From assembly GCF_001183965.1 (NCBI RefSeq), contig NZ_LFZV01000001.1:1873861-1937860 (forward strand): a DNA stretch of 64,000 nt. The letters are read 5' to 3'. The translations under genes were made by a program, and so were the position numbers. Numbering within the stretch: position 1 is the stretch's first letter; each line of letters begins with the position of its first letter. Origin of the DNA: Bacillus sp. FJAT-27916 (GTDB taxonomy: Bacteria; Bacillota; Bacilli; Bacillales; Pradoshiaceae). Shown piece by piece: positions 9,104 to 18,170 of the stretch. The notes beneath the pieces were generated by a model, which saw only the letters and a program-made list of their open reading frames with translations, did no database searches and had not been told where the DNA came from.

Positions 9104-9571
9104 TTGCGTAAAAAGAGTTTAGCAACAAAAATATTAGCATCCTTTATGCTGCTGACATTTGTGTTTGCTCCGATTGCGGAGAGCACATTCGTTAACACTT
9201 CACACGAGGTCAGTGCAAAATCTTACCGCTCAGGTAAAAAATCCTTCAACTCAAATTCAGGTTCAAATACAAATAATTCTAGCATTTTTAACCAGAAGAA
9301 ATCTACAACAAGCAATGCAAAAACAACAAAAACAAATTCCTTCAACAAAGGAAGCTTTGCAAAAAGCATGCTGCTAGGCGGAGTTGCAGGTTTGCTCTTC
9401 GGAAGCTTGCTGGCGAATATGGGCATGATGGGCTCGGTGTTAGGCTTATTGGTCAATGTATTGGTGATTATCTTAATTATCGGCTTGATCAAGAGAATAT
9501 TCTTCTCTCGCAATAACAATAATAATCATAACCGTCCGCGAAAAGAGGTTAATGGGCCATGGGACCGCTAA
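9104..9571 (+). CDS. secreted or membrane Ser/Asn-rich protein with glycine-rich membrane segment (Tim44-like leader type)
   Basis: Protein of 155 residues starting with TTG after AGGGGGAA. It has a signal peptide of about 38 residues (MRKKSLATKILASF, a hydrophobic core, then an Ala-Lys-Ser region), a low-complexity Ser/Asn/Lys/Thr linker to about residue 83, and a glycine-zipper-like helix LLGGVAGLLFGSLLANMG. A second very hydrophobic helix (VLGLLVNVLVIILIIGLIK) and a basic Asn-rich tail follow. Similar Bacillus proteins are sometimes annotated as Tim44-like because of the GVAGLLFG segment, but the Tim44 catalytic-size domain is absent here. Function is unknown. It overlaps the next gene by 13 bases, so the two are probably coupled. 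Confidence 0.75.
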   Translation: MRKKSLATKILASFMLLTFVFAPIAESTFVNTSHEVSAKSYRSGKKSFNSNSGSNTNNSSIFNQKKSTTSNAKTTKTNSFNKGSFAKSMLLGGVAGLLFGSLLANMGMMGSVLGLLVNVLVIILIIGLIKRIFFSRNNNNNHNRPRKEVNGPWDR

Positions 9572-9849
9572 AGCTATCGGAACAAGAGATCATTAATTCC
9601 CTTTGCTTATATATGGCTGCTAAGAGGCAGGTCAGTCCCGAGAATGTGGAAATCGAATTAATGTATGATGATGATTATGGGTTTTCCGCTGAATCACATG
9701 TTAATGGGCGCTCACAAATCTTGATTACGGCTAATATCATTGAAGCACTGCGCTTTTACATTGAACATCAGTTAAATATGGATCCCTTTGCGGCAGCCAT
9801 TGAACTTGAGTTGGATGACGATGAAGGAATCATCGCCAACGTGCGATAA
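9559..9849 (+). CDS. yxcD: DUF2653 family protein (YxcD-like)
   Basis: Small acidic cytoplasmic protein of 96 residues, recognisable as the YxcD/DUF2653 family by LSEQEIINSLCLYMA, the VEIELMYDDDYGFSAE strand and the acidic ELELDDDEGIIA tail. No enzyme motif is visible and the function is unknown. Its ATG lies inside the end of the preceding membrane-protein gene. This pairing (glycine-rich membrane protein plus YxcD) suggests a shared envelope-related role, which is inference. A hairpin terminator follows at 9858. Confidence 0.85.
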   Translation: MGPLKLSEQEIINSLCLYMAAKRQVSPENVEIELMYDDDYGFSAESHVNGRSQILITANIIEALRFYIEHQLNMDPFAAAIELELDDDEGIIANVR

Positions 9850-9857
9850 ATGAGGAT

Positions 9858-9890
9858 AAAGAGGCATGAGAATCTGCCTCTTTTTTCTTT
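9858..9890 (+). terminator. terminator after yxcD
   Basis: AAAGAGGC pairs with GCCTCTTT around a ten-base loop and runs into TTTTTTCTTT. Confidence 0.85.
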
Positions 9891-9931
9891 GGAAAAATGA
9901 ATGAAAGGTTGCGGAAGAAGTGGAATTTGTC

Positions 9932-10021
9932 ATGAATGTCCTGACTGTTATTGGAGTAATTATCCTCGTTGCTATAGGTGCGCTTCTTAAGACGTTCAAG
10001 GATCACAATCGAAGGAAATAA
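9932..10021 (+). CDS. possible 29-residue single-helix membrane peptide
   Basis: ATG at 9932 opens a 29-codon frame. It encodes a hydrophobic helix (VLTVIGVIILVAIGALLK) followed by a basic tail (FKDHNRRK) and a TAA stop. This is the layout of many small bacterial membrane proteins (outside-facing N terminus, positive inside). An imperfect ribosome site (GGAAGAAGTGG) lies 8 to 18 bases upstream. It falls after the yxcD terminator, so it would need its own promoter, which I do not see clearly. A real but unstudied small protein or a chance frame are both possible. Confidence 0.4.
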   Translation: MNVLTVIGVIILVAIGALLKTFKDHNRRK

Positions 10022-10069
10022 ACACTTACATTAAATAGAAGTTTATGCTAATTTTTTTACAGAATATTC

Positions 10070-10129
10070 TTGAACTTTATCACCCTAAAAGATTAATATA
10101 TACGTATACTATAAAATAAAGCGTTTACA
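10070..10129 (+). promoter_or_regulatory. sigma-A-like promoter with downstream cre-like site
   Basis: TTGAAC at 10070 and TAATAT at 10094, 18 bases apart, resemble a vegetative promoter; TATACT at 10105 is an alternative -10. Just downstream, at 10116-10129, ATAAAGCGTTTACA matches the CcpA consensus TGWNANCGNTNWCA except at the first two bases. Catabolite repression would suit a fatty-acid degradation gene. Confidence 0.5.
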
Positions 10130-10149
10130 TACTTAGAGGAGTGTGACAG

Positions 10150-11295
10150 ATGAAACATCCGTACATACAGGAGGAGCATGTGATCTTCCGCAAGGCTTTC
10201 CGAAAATTCCTTGAAAAAGAAGCGTATCCTTTCTATGAGAAGTGGGAGGAGGACCGAATCATCCCGCGTACTTTCTGGGATAAGCTTGGTCAATCTGGTT
10301 ATCTATGTCCAGACCTGCCGGAGGAATATGGCGGACTTGGCGTGGACTGGGGGATTTCGGTCATTATCAATGAAGAGCTGGAAAGGGTTGGTTCAGGTAC
10401 AGTTGGAATCTCACTGCATAACGATATTGTCGTACCATACATAACGGCCTATGGAACACACGAACAGAAGAAGCGTTGGCTGCCAAAATGTGCCAGTGGG
10501 GAATCGATTAGCGCGATTGCGATGACAGAGCCAGGCGCCGGCTCCGATCTCGCCTCCATTGCCACGACGGCCGAGGACCGCGGGGACCATTATTTGGTCA
10601 ATGGACAAAAAACCTTCATCACAAATGGCATCCAAGCAGATTTAATTATCATTGCTTGTAAAACGGATGTGCATGCGACGCCAAAGCATAAAGGAATCAG
10701 CCTGCTTGTCATTGAACGCGGCATGCCTGGCTTCTCAAGAGGCCGAAAGCTGAACAAGGTGGGGCTTCACTGTCAGGACACGGCTGAATTGATATTTGAG
10801 GATTGTATCGTGCCAAAGGAAAATCTGCTTGGCCAAGAGGGGAGCGGCTTCCTGTACATGATGGATAAGCTTCAGCAGGAGCGCCTTGTCGTGGCAATCG
10901 CAGCCCAAGTGGCAGCAGAAGATATGTTTGCCATGACCATGGATTATGTCAAATCCAGACGAGCGTTCGGAAAAGCAATCGGTGACTTTCAGAACACGAA
11001 ATTCAAGCTGGCTGAAATGGCTACCGAGATTGAAATGGGACGCACCTTCCTTGACCAGCTGATTTCCAGTCATATGGCAGGTAAGGATATCGTTACAAAG
11101 GTATCAATGGCCAAATGGAAATTGACAGACATGGCCAAGCGCATCTCGGCTGAGTGCATGCAGTTATTCGGAGGCTACGGCTATATGGAGGAATACAAGA
11201 TTGCCAGACGATTCCGTGATACACCTGTCGCAAGCATCTATGCCGGTACCAATGAAATTATGAAAACCATTATTGCGAAAAATTTAGGGCTATAA
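10150..11295 (+). CDS. acyl-CoA dehydrogenase (long-chain type active site)
   Basis: FAD-dependent first enzyme of fatty-acid beta-oxidation, 381 residues. The N-terminal helical domain, the middle-domain motif MTEPGAGSDLASI near residue 125, and the C-terminal LFGGYGYMEEYK and YAGTNEIMKTIIAK segments are all present. At the position of the usual catalytic Glu (YEGTNEI) this protein has Ala. However, MDKLQQERLVVAIAA near residue 240 supplies the Glu used by long-chain and isovaleryl-CoA dehydrogenases, so it should be active and belongs to that branch. Start chosen at the ATG following GAGGAGTGTG. The cre-like site upstream suggests glucose repression. The adjacent acyl-CoA ligase probably makes its substrate. 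Confidence 0.92.
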   Translation: MKHPYIQEEHVIFRKAFRKFLEKEAYPFYEKWEEDRIIPRTFWDKLGQSGYLCPDLPEEYGGLGVDWGISVIINEELERVGSGTVGISLHNDIVVPYITAYGTHEQKKRWLPKCASGESISAIAMTEPGAGSDLASIATTAEDRGDHYLVNGQKTFITNGIQADLIIIACKTDVHATPKHKGISLLVIERGMPGFSRGRKLNKVGLHCQDTAELIFEDCIVPKENLLGQEGSGFLYMMDKLQQERLVVAIAAQVAAEDMFAMTMDYVKSRRAFGKAIGDFQNTKFKLAEMATEIEMGRTFLDQLISSHMAGKDIVTKVSMAKWKLTDMAKRISAECMQLFGGYGYMEEYKIARRFRDTPVASIYAGTNEIMKTIIAKNLGL

Positions 11296-11377
11296 AGAAG
11301 ACTCTTTTGCACAGATGAACAGTCACCTTTAGAAACTTTTGCACCGTAAAAAAACTTTGATAAAGGGGTAACTGATT

Positions 11378-12994
11378 ATGATGAACGTACCATTGACTGT
11401 CCAATCTTTACTGGAGAGGGCTGAACAATTTTTCCCTAAGAAAGAAGTCATCTCACGAACGCATTCGAGGGTTCAACGATTAACCTATAAGGAAATTGGC
11501 GAGCGAACAAGAAGACTGGCCGGAGCATTGATTGATTTGGGCGTCCAAAGGGGCGGGAGAGTTGGAACGCTTGCATGGAATCATCATCGGCATTTGGAAG
11601 CGTATTTTGCGGCTCCAGGGATAGGCGCCATCAACCATACAATTAATATCCGTCTCTCAAAGGAGCATATTTCCTATATTATCAATCATGCCGAGGATGA
11701 TGTGCTGCTCTTTGATGAGGATCTATTGCCAGTTGTATCAGAGATTGCGCATGAACTGACGTCTGTCAAAGCCTTTATCATGATGACAGATGAGCAATCC
11801 TTGCCAGAGGTCAGCTTTTCACCGCTATATTCATATGAAGATTTATTGAAAAAGGGCAATCCAAAAACGCCTTTCGCCAAAGACATCGATGAAAACGAAA
11901 CGGCAGGGATGTGCTATACATCTGCCACGACAGGAAATCCAAAAGGAGTGGAATACAGCCATAGAGGTCTTGTCCTCCATAGCTTTGCCCTTGGGCTTGC
12001 TGATACAGTGGGTGTCTCCGAGAGGGATGTCATTATGCCTGTTGTTCCTATGTTTCATGTCAATGCCTGGGGTCTTCCTTTTGCAGCTACTTGGTTTGGC
12101 GCGACACAAGTACTTCCAGGGCCGCAATTTAACTCAACACTAATTGCTGAATTCATCGACGAATACCGAGTAACCAAAACAGCTGGTGTGCCGACAATCT
12201 GGCTTGGACTATTACAAGAGCTTGAAACAGGCAAATATGATACAAGCTCATTAGTCACCATCCTATGTGGAGGGTCGGCTGCTCCAAGATCCTTAATCCA
12301 AACCTATGAATATACGTACAAGATTCCGTTCAGGCATCTATATGGAATGACGGAAACGACGCCGCTCGTTCTGTTATCCAATCTAAAAAGCTATCAAACT
12401 GATCTCTCTGAAGACGAAATTCTCGACATTCGCGCTAAGCAAGGATTGATCGTACCTGGGCTGGAAATGAAAATCGTCGGCTCAGAGGGAGAAGTGGAAT
12501 GGAATGGCCGTGATATGGGCGAATTAATTCTAAGGGGAAATTGGATTACAGATTCTTATTATAAAGACGAACGGACAAATGATGCTTTCAAGGATGGATG
12601 GCTGCTGACAGGGGATATCGCGACCATTGATGAAGAAGGGAATGTCAAATTGGTTGACCGCACGAAGGATCTCATTAAAAGCGGTGGAGAATGGATATCC
12701 TCCGTTGACTTGGAGAATGCGCTCATGGCGCATGAAGCAGTCTTTGAAGCAAGTGTTGTAGCTGTGCCGCATATCCAATGGCAGGAACGGCCCATCGGAT
12801 GTGTCGTATTAAAGCCTGAATATAAAGGCAAAGTCACAGCCGAAGAAATCAAAGAATTCATCGCTCCTCAATTTGCAAAATGGTGGCTTCCAGATGAAAT
12901 CTTGTTCTTAGATGAGATTCCGAAGACCTCAGTCGGAAAGTTCTTAAAGCTGAAGCTGAGGGATATCGTGCAGGAGCAGCTGCAGATGAGATAA
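11378..12994 (+). CDS. fatty-acid--CoA ligase (AMP-binding family)
   Basis: ATP-dependent acyl-CoA synthetase of 538 residues in the ANL superfamily. The phosphate-binding loop is YTSATTGNPKGVEYSHRG near residue 178, the aromatic motif YGMTETTP lies near residue 325, and the adenylate-binding motif LTGDIATIDEEGNVKLVDR lies near residue 410. The hinge is KDLIKSGGEWIS, and the catalytic C-terminal Lys is in PKTSVGKFLK. It activates a medium- or long-chain fatty acid for the neighbouring dehydrogenase; chain length cannot be told. AAAGGGGTAA lies ahead of tandem ATG codons. The 82-base gap without a terminator allows co-transcription with the upstream gene. Confidence 0.92.
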   Translation: MMNVPLTVQSLLERAEQFFPKKEVISRTHSRVQRLTYKEIGERTRRLAGALIDLGVQRGGRVGTLAWNHHRHLEAYFAAPGIGAINHTINIRLSKEHISYIINHAEDDVLLFDEDLLPVVSEIAHELTSVKAFIMMTDEQSLPEVSFSPLYSYEDLLKKGNPKTPFAKDIDENETAGMCYTSATTGNPKGVEYSHRGLVLHSFALGLADTVGVSERDVIMPVVPMFHVNAWGLPFAATWFGATQVLPGPQFNSTLIAEFIDEYRVTKTAGVPTIWLGLLQELETGKYDTSSLVTILCGGSAAPRSLIQTYEYTYKIPFRHLYGMTETTPLVLLSNLKSYQTDLSEDEILDIRAKQGLIVPGLEMKIVGSEGEVEWNGRDMGELILRGNWITDSYYKDERTNDAFKDGWLLTGDIATIDEEGNVKLVDRTKDLIKSGGEWISSVDLENALMAHEAVFEASVVAVPHIQWQERPIGCVVLKPEYKGKVTAEEIKEFIAPQFAKWWLPDEILFLDEIPKTSVGKFLKLKLRDIVQEQLQMR

Positions 12995-13163
12995 GCATTA
13001 GAGGTAAAGGGAGGAGGCTGTCATGATTGTGGCAGCTTCTTTATATACTGAAGGCTATTATAGCAAGAGAGTCCTTCTGATTTGAGTAAGTTGGCGAACA
13101 GTCGCATAGCAGGGGTTTGTAAGAGGGCTCTATCAAATGCAGCACATATGGAAAAATCTTGAC

Positions 13164-13192
13164 TTGACCAATTTCGCCAATCCTTTTATAAT
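13164..13192 (+). promoter_or_regulatory. promoter of tRNA-Arg
   Basis: TTGACC and TATAAT are separated by exactly 17 bases and end 21 bases before the tRNA, a strong vegetative promoter for a stable RNA. Confidence 0.8.
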
Positions 13193-13213
13193 AATTAAGT
13201 GTCATACATAACT

Positions 13214-13287
13214 GTCCCAGTAGCTCAGCAGGATAGAGCAACAGTTTCCTAAACTGTAGGTCGGAGGTTCGAATCCTCTCTGGGACG
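13214..13287 (+). tRNA. tRNA-Arg (anticodon CCT)
   Basis: A 74-base cloverleaf is visible. The acceptor stem GTCCCAG pairs with CTGGGAC. The D arm has AGCTCAGCAGGATAGAGC. The anticodon stem ACAGT/ACTGT encloses loop TTCCTAA, giving anticodon CCT for the rare AGG codon, and the T arm has GGTTCGAATCC. The discriminator base is G and CCA is not encoded. It stands alone with its own promoter and a following hairpin terminator. Confidence 0.95.
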
Positions 13288-13297
13288 TAAATGCAGA

Positions 13298-13351
13298 AAC
13301 GCTGATCGAACGATATCCATAGCGATGGATATGGGAGTATCGGCGTTTTTT
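13298..13351 (+). terminator. terminator after tRNA-Arg
   Basis: An outer stem AACGCTGAT/ATCGGCGTT and an inner stem ATATCCAT/ATGGATAT are followed by a run of T. Confidence 0.8.
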
Positions 13352-13451
13352 ATTGTATTCTATCAGCTTGGAAAATGGTGGTGTTTCTCTGAAGCTTCTT
13401 TAATGGAGAAAAAGGGATTTAGTATAATACCAAGTAGAAGGGTGTGATTAT

Positions 13452-13718
13452 ATGGACAGCAAGAAGAAAATGGTGGAACTTGAGATTGATGAGGAATTAA
13501 TTGCTTCAATTAAAAAAATGCAAGATTTGTTGTGCAAACGGCTAGATGTTGAACTCCCTTCTCAATATGAAAATCTCCAAACCATTATCGACCAAAGCTT
13601 GTTAGTCTATTTTGATCGAATGGATTGGTATTATCGGCTCGAAGGCCGAGAGTGGGATACATTTTATGAAAACCACCAAGGTGCCACGAATATTCCCAGC
13701 CGAATAGAAGAATCATGA
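13452..13718 (+). CDS. hypothetical protein, 88 residues
   Basis: Small acidic protein that I do not recognise. It begins with a charged helix-like segment (KKMVELEIDEELIASIKKMQDLLCKRL) and has a tryptophan- and tyrosine-rich centre (YFDRMDWYYRLEGREWDTFYENH). It has no signal peptide or membrane helix. An AGAAGGGTGTG ribosome site precedes the ATG and a TATAAT-like -10 lies near 13423, so it is probably expressed. Its terminator has been split by the insertion sequence immediately downstream. Confidence 0.65.
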   Translation: MDSKKKMVELEIDEELIASIKKMQDLLCKRLDVELPSQYENLQTIIDQSLLVYFDRMDWYYRLEGREWDTFYENHQGATNIPSRIEES

Positions 13719-13770
13719 TAGATAAGTAACAGGTTTTTATAATAAAAGAGTCCCTGCAGATAAACTGGTA

Positions 13771-13818
13771 CCTGTAGTTAGGACACTTGAAAAAGAGTGT
13801 CCTAGCTACAGGTTTTCT
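13771..13818 (+). terminator. terminator-like hairpin inside the left end of the IS
   Basis: A 17-bp stem with one G-T wobble (CCTGTAGTTAGGACACT against its complement at 13796-13812) is followed by TTTTCTT. It would stop host transcription reading into the transposase gene, a known way for insertion sequences to limit impinging expression. Confidence 0.65.
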
Positions 13819-13837
13819 TATATACTAGAGGTCATGA

Positions 13838-15187
<1,350 letters not shown>

Positions 15188-15249
15188 TCTCTTTTTTTTA
15201 ATGTGTCCTTGACAGGGGTACCAGTTTAAGATGAGGGACTCTTGTTTTA

Positions 15250-16098
15250 TTATTTCACTGTTTTGACCGTAAGTTTTTTACCTGTTGAGGTGAAGATGAT
15301 ATTTTTGCTTTTATCTGTACGATAAACGGTGATTTTACGTGCTTTCAATCGGTTTAAGACATCGCTTGTTGGATGGCCATAACCGTTTTTGCCGACACTG
15401 ATCACAGCATATTTTGGACTAACCTTCTTAAGGAAGTTCGTGCTTGTTGTATTTTTCGCTCCATGGTGGCCGACCTTCAATACATCGACTTTTGAGAGGA
15501 GTTTTTTGCTGATCATGTCATTCTCTGCTTTTGTTTCGGCATCCCCCATGAACAAGAATTTCTTCTGGTTATGTTTTAACAGGAGGACAGCACTCCAATT
15601 GTTTAAGTCTGTTTTACTGTAAGTTTTCACTGGGGCAAGGAAAGTCAATGTGACAGCACTTGTTCCCGTTGCGATTTTGACACCTTGTTTTGCTGTTTTG
15701 ATGGACAGTTTTTTGCCCTTCACAGCAGTTAAGAATTCTTTGTAGGTTTGAGAGGTGTGTGAAACTTTAGGTGCGTAGACTGCACTGACCTTAAATGATT
15801 TGATAACGGTAATCAAGCCGCCGATATGGTCGGCATCAGGATGGGTTGCAATGACTGCATCAAGCTTTTTGACACCTTGCTTCTTCAAATAGGCTGTGAC
15901 CACTTTTCCTTGTCCTTTTTTCCCGCCGTCAATTAGATAATTCTTGCCGTTAGGCGTTTGAATCAAAGTGGAATCACCTTGACCAACATTAATGTAGTGA
16001 ACCTTTAGGTTTGATGCCGCTTCAACCGGTGCTGAAAATGGAATGAAGCTGATCAAAAGGATAAGGGCCAAGAAAGACTTTAATATTTTTGAACGCAT
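15250..16098 (-). CDS. secreted ComEC/Rec2-type metallo-beta-lactamase-fold hydrolase
   Basis: Protein of 282 residues with a signal peptide (MRSKILKSFLALILL followed by a hydrophobic stretch and an Ala-Ala-Ser region) and then an MBL domain. Metal ligands are visible in VIATHPDADHIGG near residue 90, in LFMGDAET near residue 190 and in LKVGHHGAKN near residue 215. It resembles the extracellular nuclease/hydrolase domain of ComEC as a free-standing secreted protein; the activity (nuclease or phosphodiesterase) is inferred. The start at 16098 is chosen because AAGGAG lies eight bases ahead; the in-frame ATG two codons upstream is only two bases from it. No competence genes are adjacent. Confidence 0.88.
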   Translation of the reverse strand: MRSKILKSFLALILLISFIPFSAPVEAASNLKVHYINVGQGDSTLIQTPNGKNYLIDGGKKGQGKVVTAYLKKQGVKKLDAVIATHPDADHIGGLITVIKSFKVSAVYAPKVSHTSQTYKEFLTAVKGKKLSIKTAKQGVKIATGTSAVTLTFLAPVKTYSKTDLNNWSAVLLLKHNQKKFLFMGDAETKAENDMISKKLLSKVDVLKVGHHGAKNTTSTNFLKKVSPKYAVISVGKNGYGHPTSDVLNRLKARKITVYRTDKSKNIIFTSTGKKLTVKTVK

Positions 16099-16231
16099 TA
16101 CCATAACTCCTTATATGTGTAAATTTACTATTATATATTAGATTCTATTATAAAAAAATACAAGTGTAATTGTATAAGTAATAGTTATTATTTACAGAGT
16201 ATTCGCAAGAAAAGTGTATATAGAAATAAAA

Positions 16232-16258
16232 AACTCCTATCCATAGAGGATAGGAGTT
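16232..16258 (-). terminator. terminator of gsiB operon
   Basis: AACTCCTATCC and GGATAGGAGTT form an 11-bp stem. On the minus strand it is followed by a T run. Confidence 0.85.
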
Positions 16259-16273
16259 GAAGGGATATCCGAA

Positions 16274-16642
16274 TTAATCGTTATCGCGTGCTTCTCCGCC
16301 TTTTTTTCCGATTTCACGGTAGAATTCCTTATCATGATTGTCAGAAGTAGCTTCTCCGCCTTTTTTTCCAATCTCTTGATAGAATTCTTTATCATGATTG
16401 TCGGAAGTAGCTTCTCCGCCTTTTTGACCGATTTCTTGGTAGAATTCTTTGTCATGGTTGTCGGAAGTAGCTTCTCCGCCTTTTTGGCCGATTTCTTGGT
16501 AGAATTCTTTGTCATGGTTGTCAGAAGTAGCTTCTCCGCCTTTTTGACCTATTTCTTGATAGAATTCCTTGTCATGTTTTTTTGAAGTGGCTTCTCCACC
16601 TTTACGTCCAGCTTCTTCTCTGCTCATTTTATCGTCTGCCAT
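16274..16642 (-). CDS. gsiB: general stress protein GsiB, KGG-repeat hydrophilin
   Basis: Highly hydrophilic 122-residue protein built of five near-identical 20-residue units of the form GQKGGEATSDNHDKEFYQEI, flanked by MADDKMSREEAGRKGGEATS and a short GGEARDND end. This closely matches Bacillus subtilis GsiB, a LEA/hydrophilin-like protein made during general stress and starvation. In the DNA this is a tandem array with an exact 60-bp period, so two other frames are also open across it (16237-16515 minus, 16334-16585 plus); these are by-products. AAAGGAGCG precedes the ATG. A shorter paralogue lies 58 bases upstream on the same strand with no terminator between, so the two are likely co-transcribed. 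Confidence 0.95.
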   Translation of the reverse strand: MADDKMSREEAGRKGGEATSKKHDKEFYQEIGQKGGEATSDNHDKEFYQEIGQKGGEATSDNHDKEFYQEIGQKGGEATSDNHDKEFYQEIGKKGGEATSDNHDKEFYREIGKKGGEARDND

Positions 16643-16700
16643 GTTAATCGCTCCTTTTCAATTGATTTTATCGTTTAATAGTAGTTAGCTTGTTTAAAGA

Positions 16701-16889
16701 TTAGTCGTTATTGCGTGCTTCTCCGCCTTTTTTGCCTATTTCGCGGTAGAATTCCTTATCATGATTGTCAGAAGTGGCTTCTCCGCCCTTTTTCCCAATC
16801 TCTTGGTAGAATTCCTTATCATGTTTTTTGGCGGTTGTTTCTCCGCCTTTGCGTCCGGCTTCTTCTCGGGACATTTTGTTATCTGCCAT
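16701..16889 (-). CDS. short GsiB paralogue (KGG-repeat protein, 62 residues)
   Basis: A shortened copy of GsiB with the same N terminus (MADNKMSREEAGRKGGETT), only two 20-residue units and the same GGEARNND ending. The pair probably arose by duplication and gain or loss of repeat units by slippage. It is the promoter-proximal gene: a sigma-B-like promoter lies upstream at 16942-16966, and AGGAGAAATGG lies just ahead of the ATG. It would be a stress-induced hydrophilin, with KGG (stress-induced bacterial acidophilic repeat) motifs but no enzymatic site. Confidence 0.9.
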   Translation of the reverse strand: MADNKMSREEAGRKGGETTAKKHDKEFYQEIGKKGGEATSDNHDKEFYREIGKKGGEARNND

Positions 16890-16941
16890 TGTCCATTTCT
16901 CCTTTCAATCATTTCGAAGTTTTGATGTTACAGTACTAGAT

Positions 16942-16966
16942 ATACCTCTATTTCCAAAGAGGAAAC
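16942..16966 (-). promoter_or_regulatory. sigma-B-like promoter of the gsiB pair
   Basis: On the minus strand GTTTCC is followed 13 bases later by AGGTAT, against the sigma-B consensus GTTTAA-N12/15-GGGTAT. The match is moderate, but it agrees with the sigma-B control known for gsiB. Confidence 0.5.
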
Positions 16967-17132
16967 TACATTTCCTTATTTTAACTTTTCTGTAAAGAAT
17001 GATTTGATTTCTTAATGTTTATATAGTAGAAATCAGGCTTTTAAAAGCGTTTGGGTAGAAATGACTGATTGGATAGATATGGTATAATGAGGATTGAGAG
17101 AATGAATACCTTGATAGAAACGAGAGATTAAT

Positions 17133-18029
17133 ATGTCGATTCAAAAGTATGCCATTTTTCGAGAAGTAGTAGATACAGGGAGCTTTTCGCTGGCAGGAGA
17201 GCGTCTAGGAATCTCCCAATCAGCCGTAAGTCATTCGGTCACGAGCCTGGAAAAGGAATATAAGGTGAAGCTGTTGGCTAGAAGCCGCTCAGGGATTCAG
17301 TTGACTGATAGCGGGCAGCGGATTTTACAATATATCGAGAAAATTCTATATCTAGAAGAAAAGATGAATCAGGAATTAGCTGAAATAAGGGGACTGGAAT
17401 TGGGGACTTTGACGATTGGGACTGTCACACCTCTTACTTCTGAATGGCTTCCTGGCATTATGAAAAGATTTCATGAGCAATTTCCGTCCATCCAGGTGAA
17501 TATCCGTGAAGGGACAAGCCAGGAAATTGTCGACTGGGTTGAAAATGGAGAAGTGGATATTGGGTTTACTTATTCTTTAAAGGAAAGAGGGAGGATTGAC
17601 CGGCTGCTGCTCACTCATGAGCCGTTCTATCTGCTTATGCATGAAGAAAAGCAGGGGGACGACTTGTTCCGCTTAATGAAGGAAAGTCCGTTTATCATGC
17701 CGACAAGCTATCGGGAAATGATCCTGAAGCAAAAAGCCTTTAAACCAACCGTCCTCCTTGAGCTGTCTGATGAAAGAGCGATTATTGAGCTTGTTCGAAA
17801 CGGACTTGGAATCAGTATCCTTCCAAGGATGTGCTTGCATAATCTGCCGGAGGAAGTAAACATCATGCTGATTCCCCACGAGCTGATCCAGCTGCCGGTG
17901 CATCTTGTCAGTTTATTGTTTTCAGCCATGTCTCCGGCAGCGGAGAAGATGAGTGCTACGATTAGTCTATGGTTGAATGAAAACTATAATATTATTATGT
18001 CAACTGAAGAAAAACTCTCCTTCGATTAG
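17133..18029 (+). CDS. LysR-family transcriptional regulator
   Basis: DNA-binding regulator of 298 residues. The N-terminal winged helix-turn-helix is clear (FREVVDTGSFSLAGERLGISQSAVSHSVTSLE), followed by a linker helix and a substrate-binding domain starting near residue 90 (LGTLTIGTVTPLTSEWLPGI). The effector is unknown. It has no divergently transcribed partner: the gsiB pair upstream has its own promoter and topB lies downstream. The target is therefore not suggested by context, except that LysR proteins often regulate themselves. The terminator stem AAAACTC/GAGTTTT overlaps the stop codon at 18010-18039. Confidence 0.92.
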   Translation: MSIQKYAIFREVVDTGSFSLAGERLGISQSAVSHSVTSLEKEYKVKLLARSRSGIQLTDSGQRILQYIEKILYLEEKMNQELAEIRGLELGTLTIGTVTPLTSEWLPGIMKRFHEQFPSIQVNIREGTSQEIVDWVENGEVDIGFTYSLKERGRIDRLLLTHEPFYLLMHEEKQGDDLFRLMKESPFIMPTSYREMILKQKAFKPTVLLELSDERAIIELVRNGLGISILPRMCLHNLPEEVNIMLIPHELIQLPVHLVSLLFSAMSPAAEKMSATISLWLNENYNIIMSTEEKLSFD

Positions 18030-18040
18030 GGGAGTTTTTG
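18010..18040 (+). terminator. terminator overlapping the lysR stop codon
   Basis: AAAACTCTCC pairs with GGGGAGTTTTT around TTCGATTA. The last codons of the regulator form part of the stem. Confidence 0.75.
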
Positions 18041-18170
18041 ACATTATTGGAGCTAATATGGGGTATGAAAGCTTGCAAATCCAATGATTTTGTCTATTCA
18101 TTGTCTCAAAAGTCTTTTCTTGTTTTATAATAGAGACTTAAGAGATTACGCTTCAAGAAGGAGTCTGGTT

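Noticed and set aside
13041..13241. Minus-strand 66-codon frame overlapping tRNA-Arg
   Set aside because: It runs into the tRNA and its promoter, and has no family resemblance.
16237..16585. Alternative-frame ORFs over the KGG repeat
   Set aside because: They are open only because the repeat period is 60 bp; the GsiB frame has the ribosome site and known family match.
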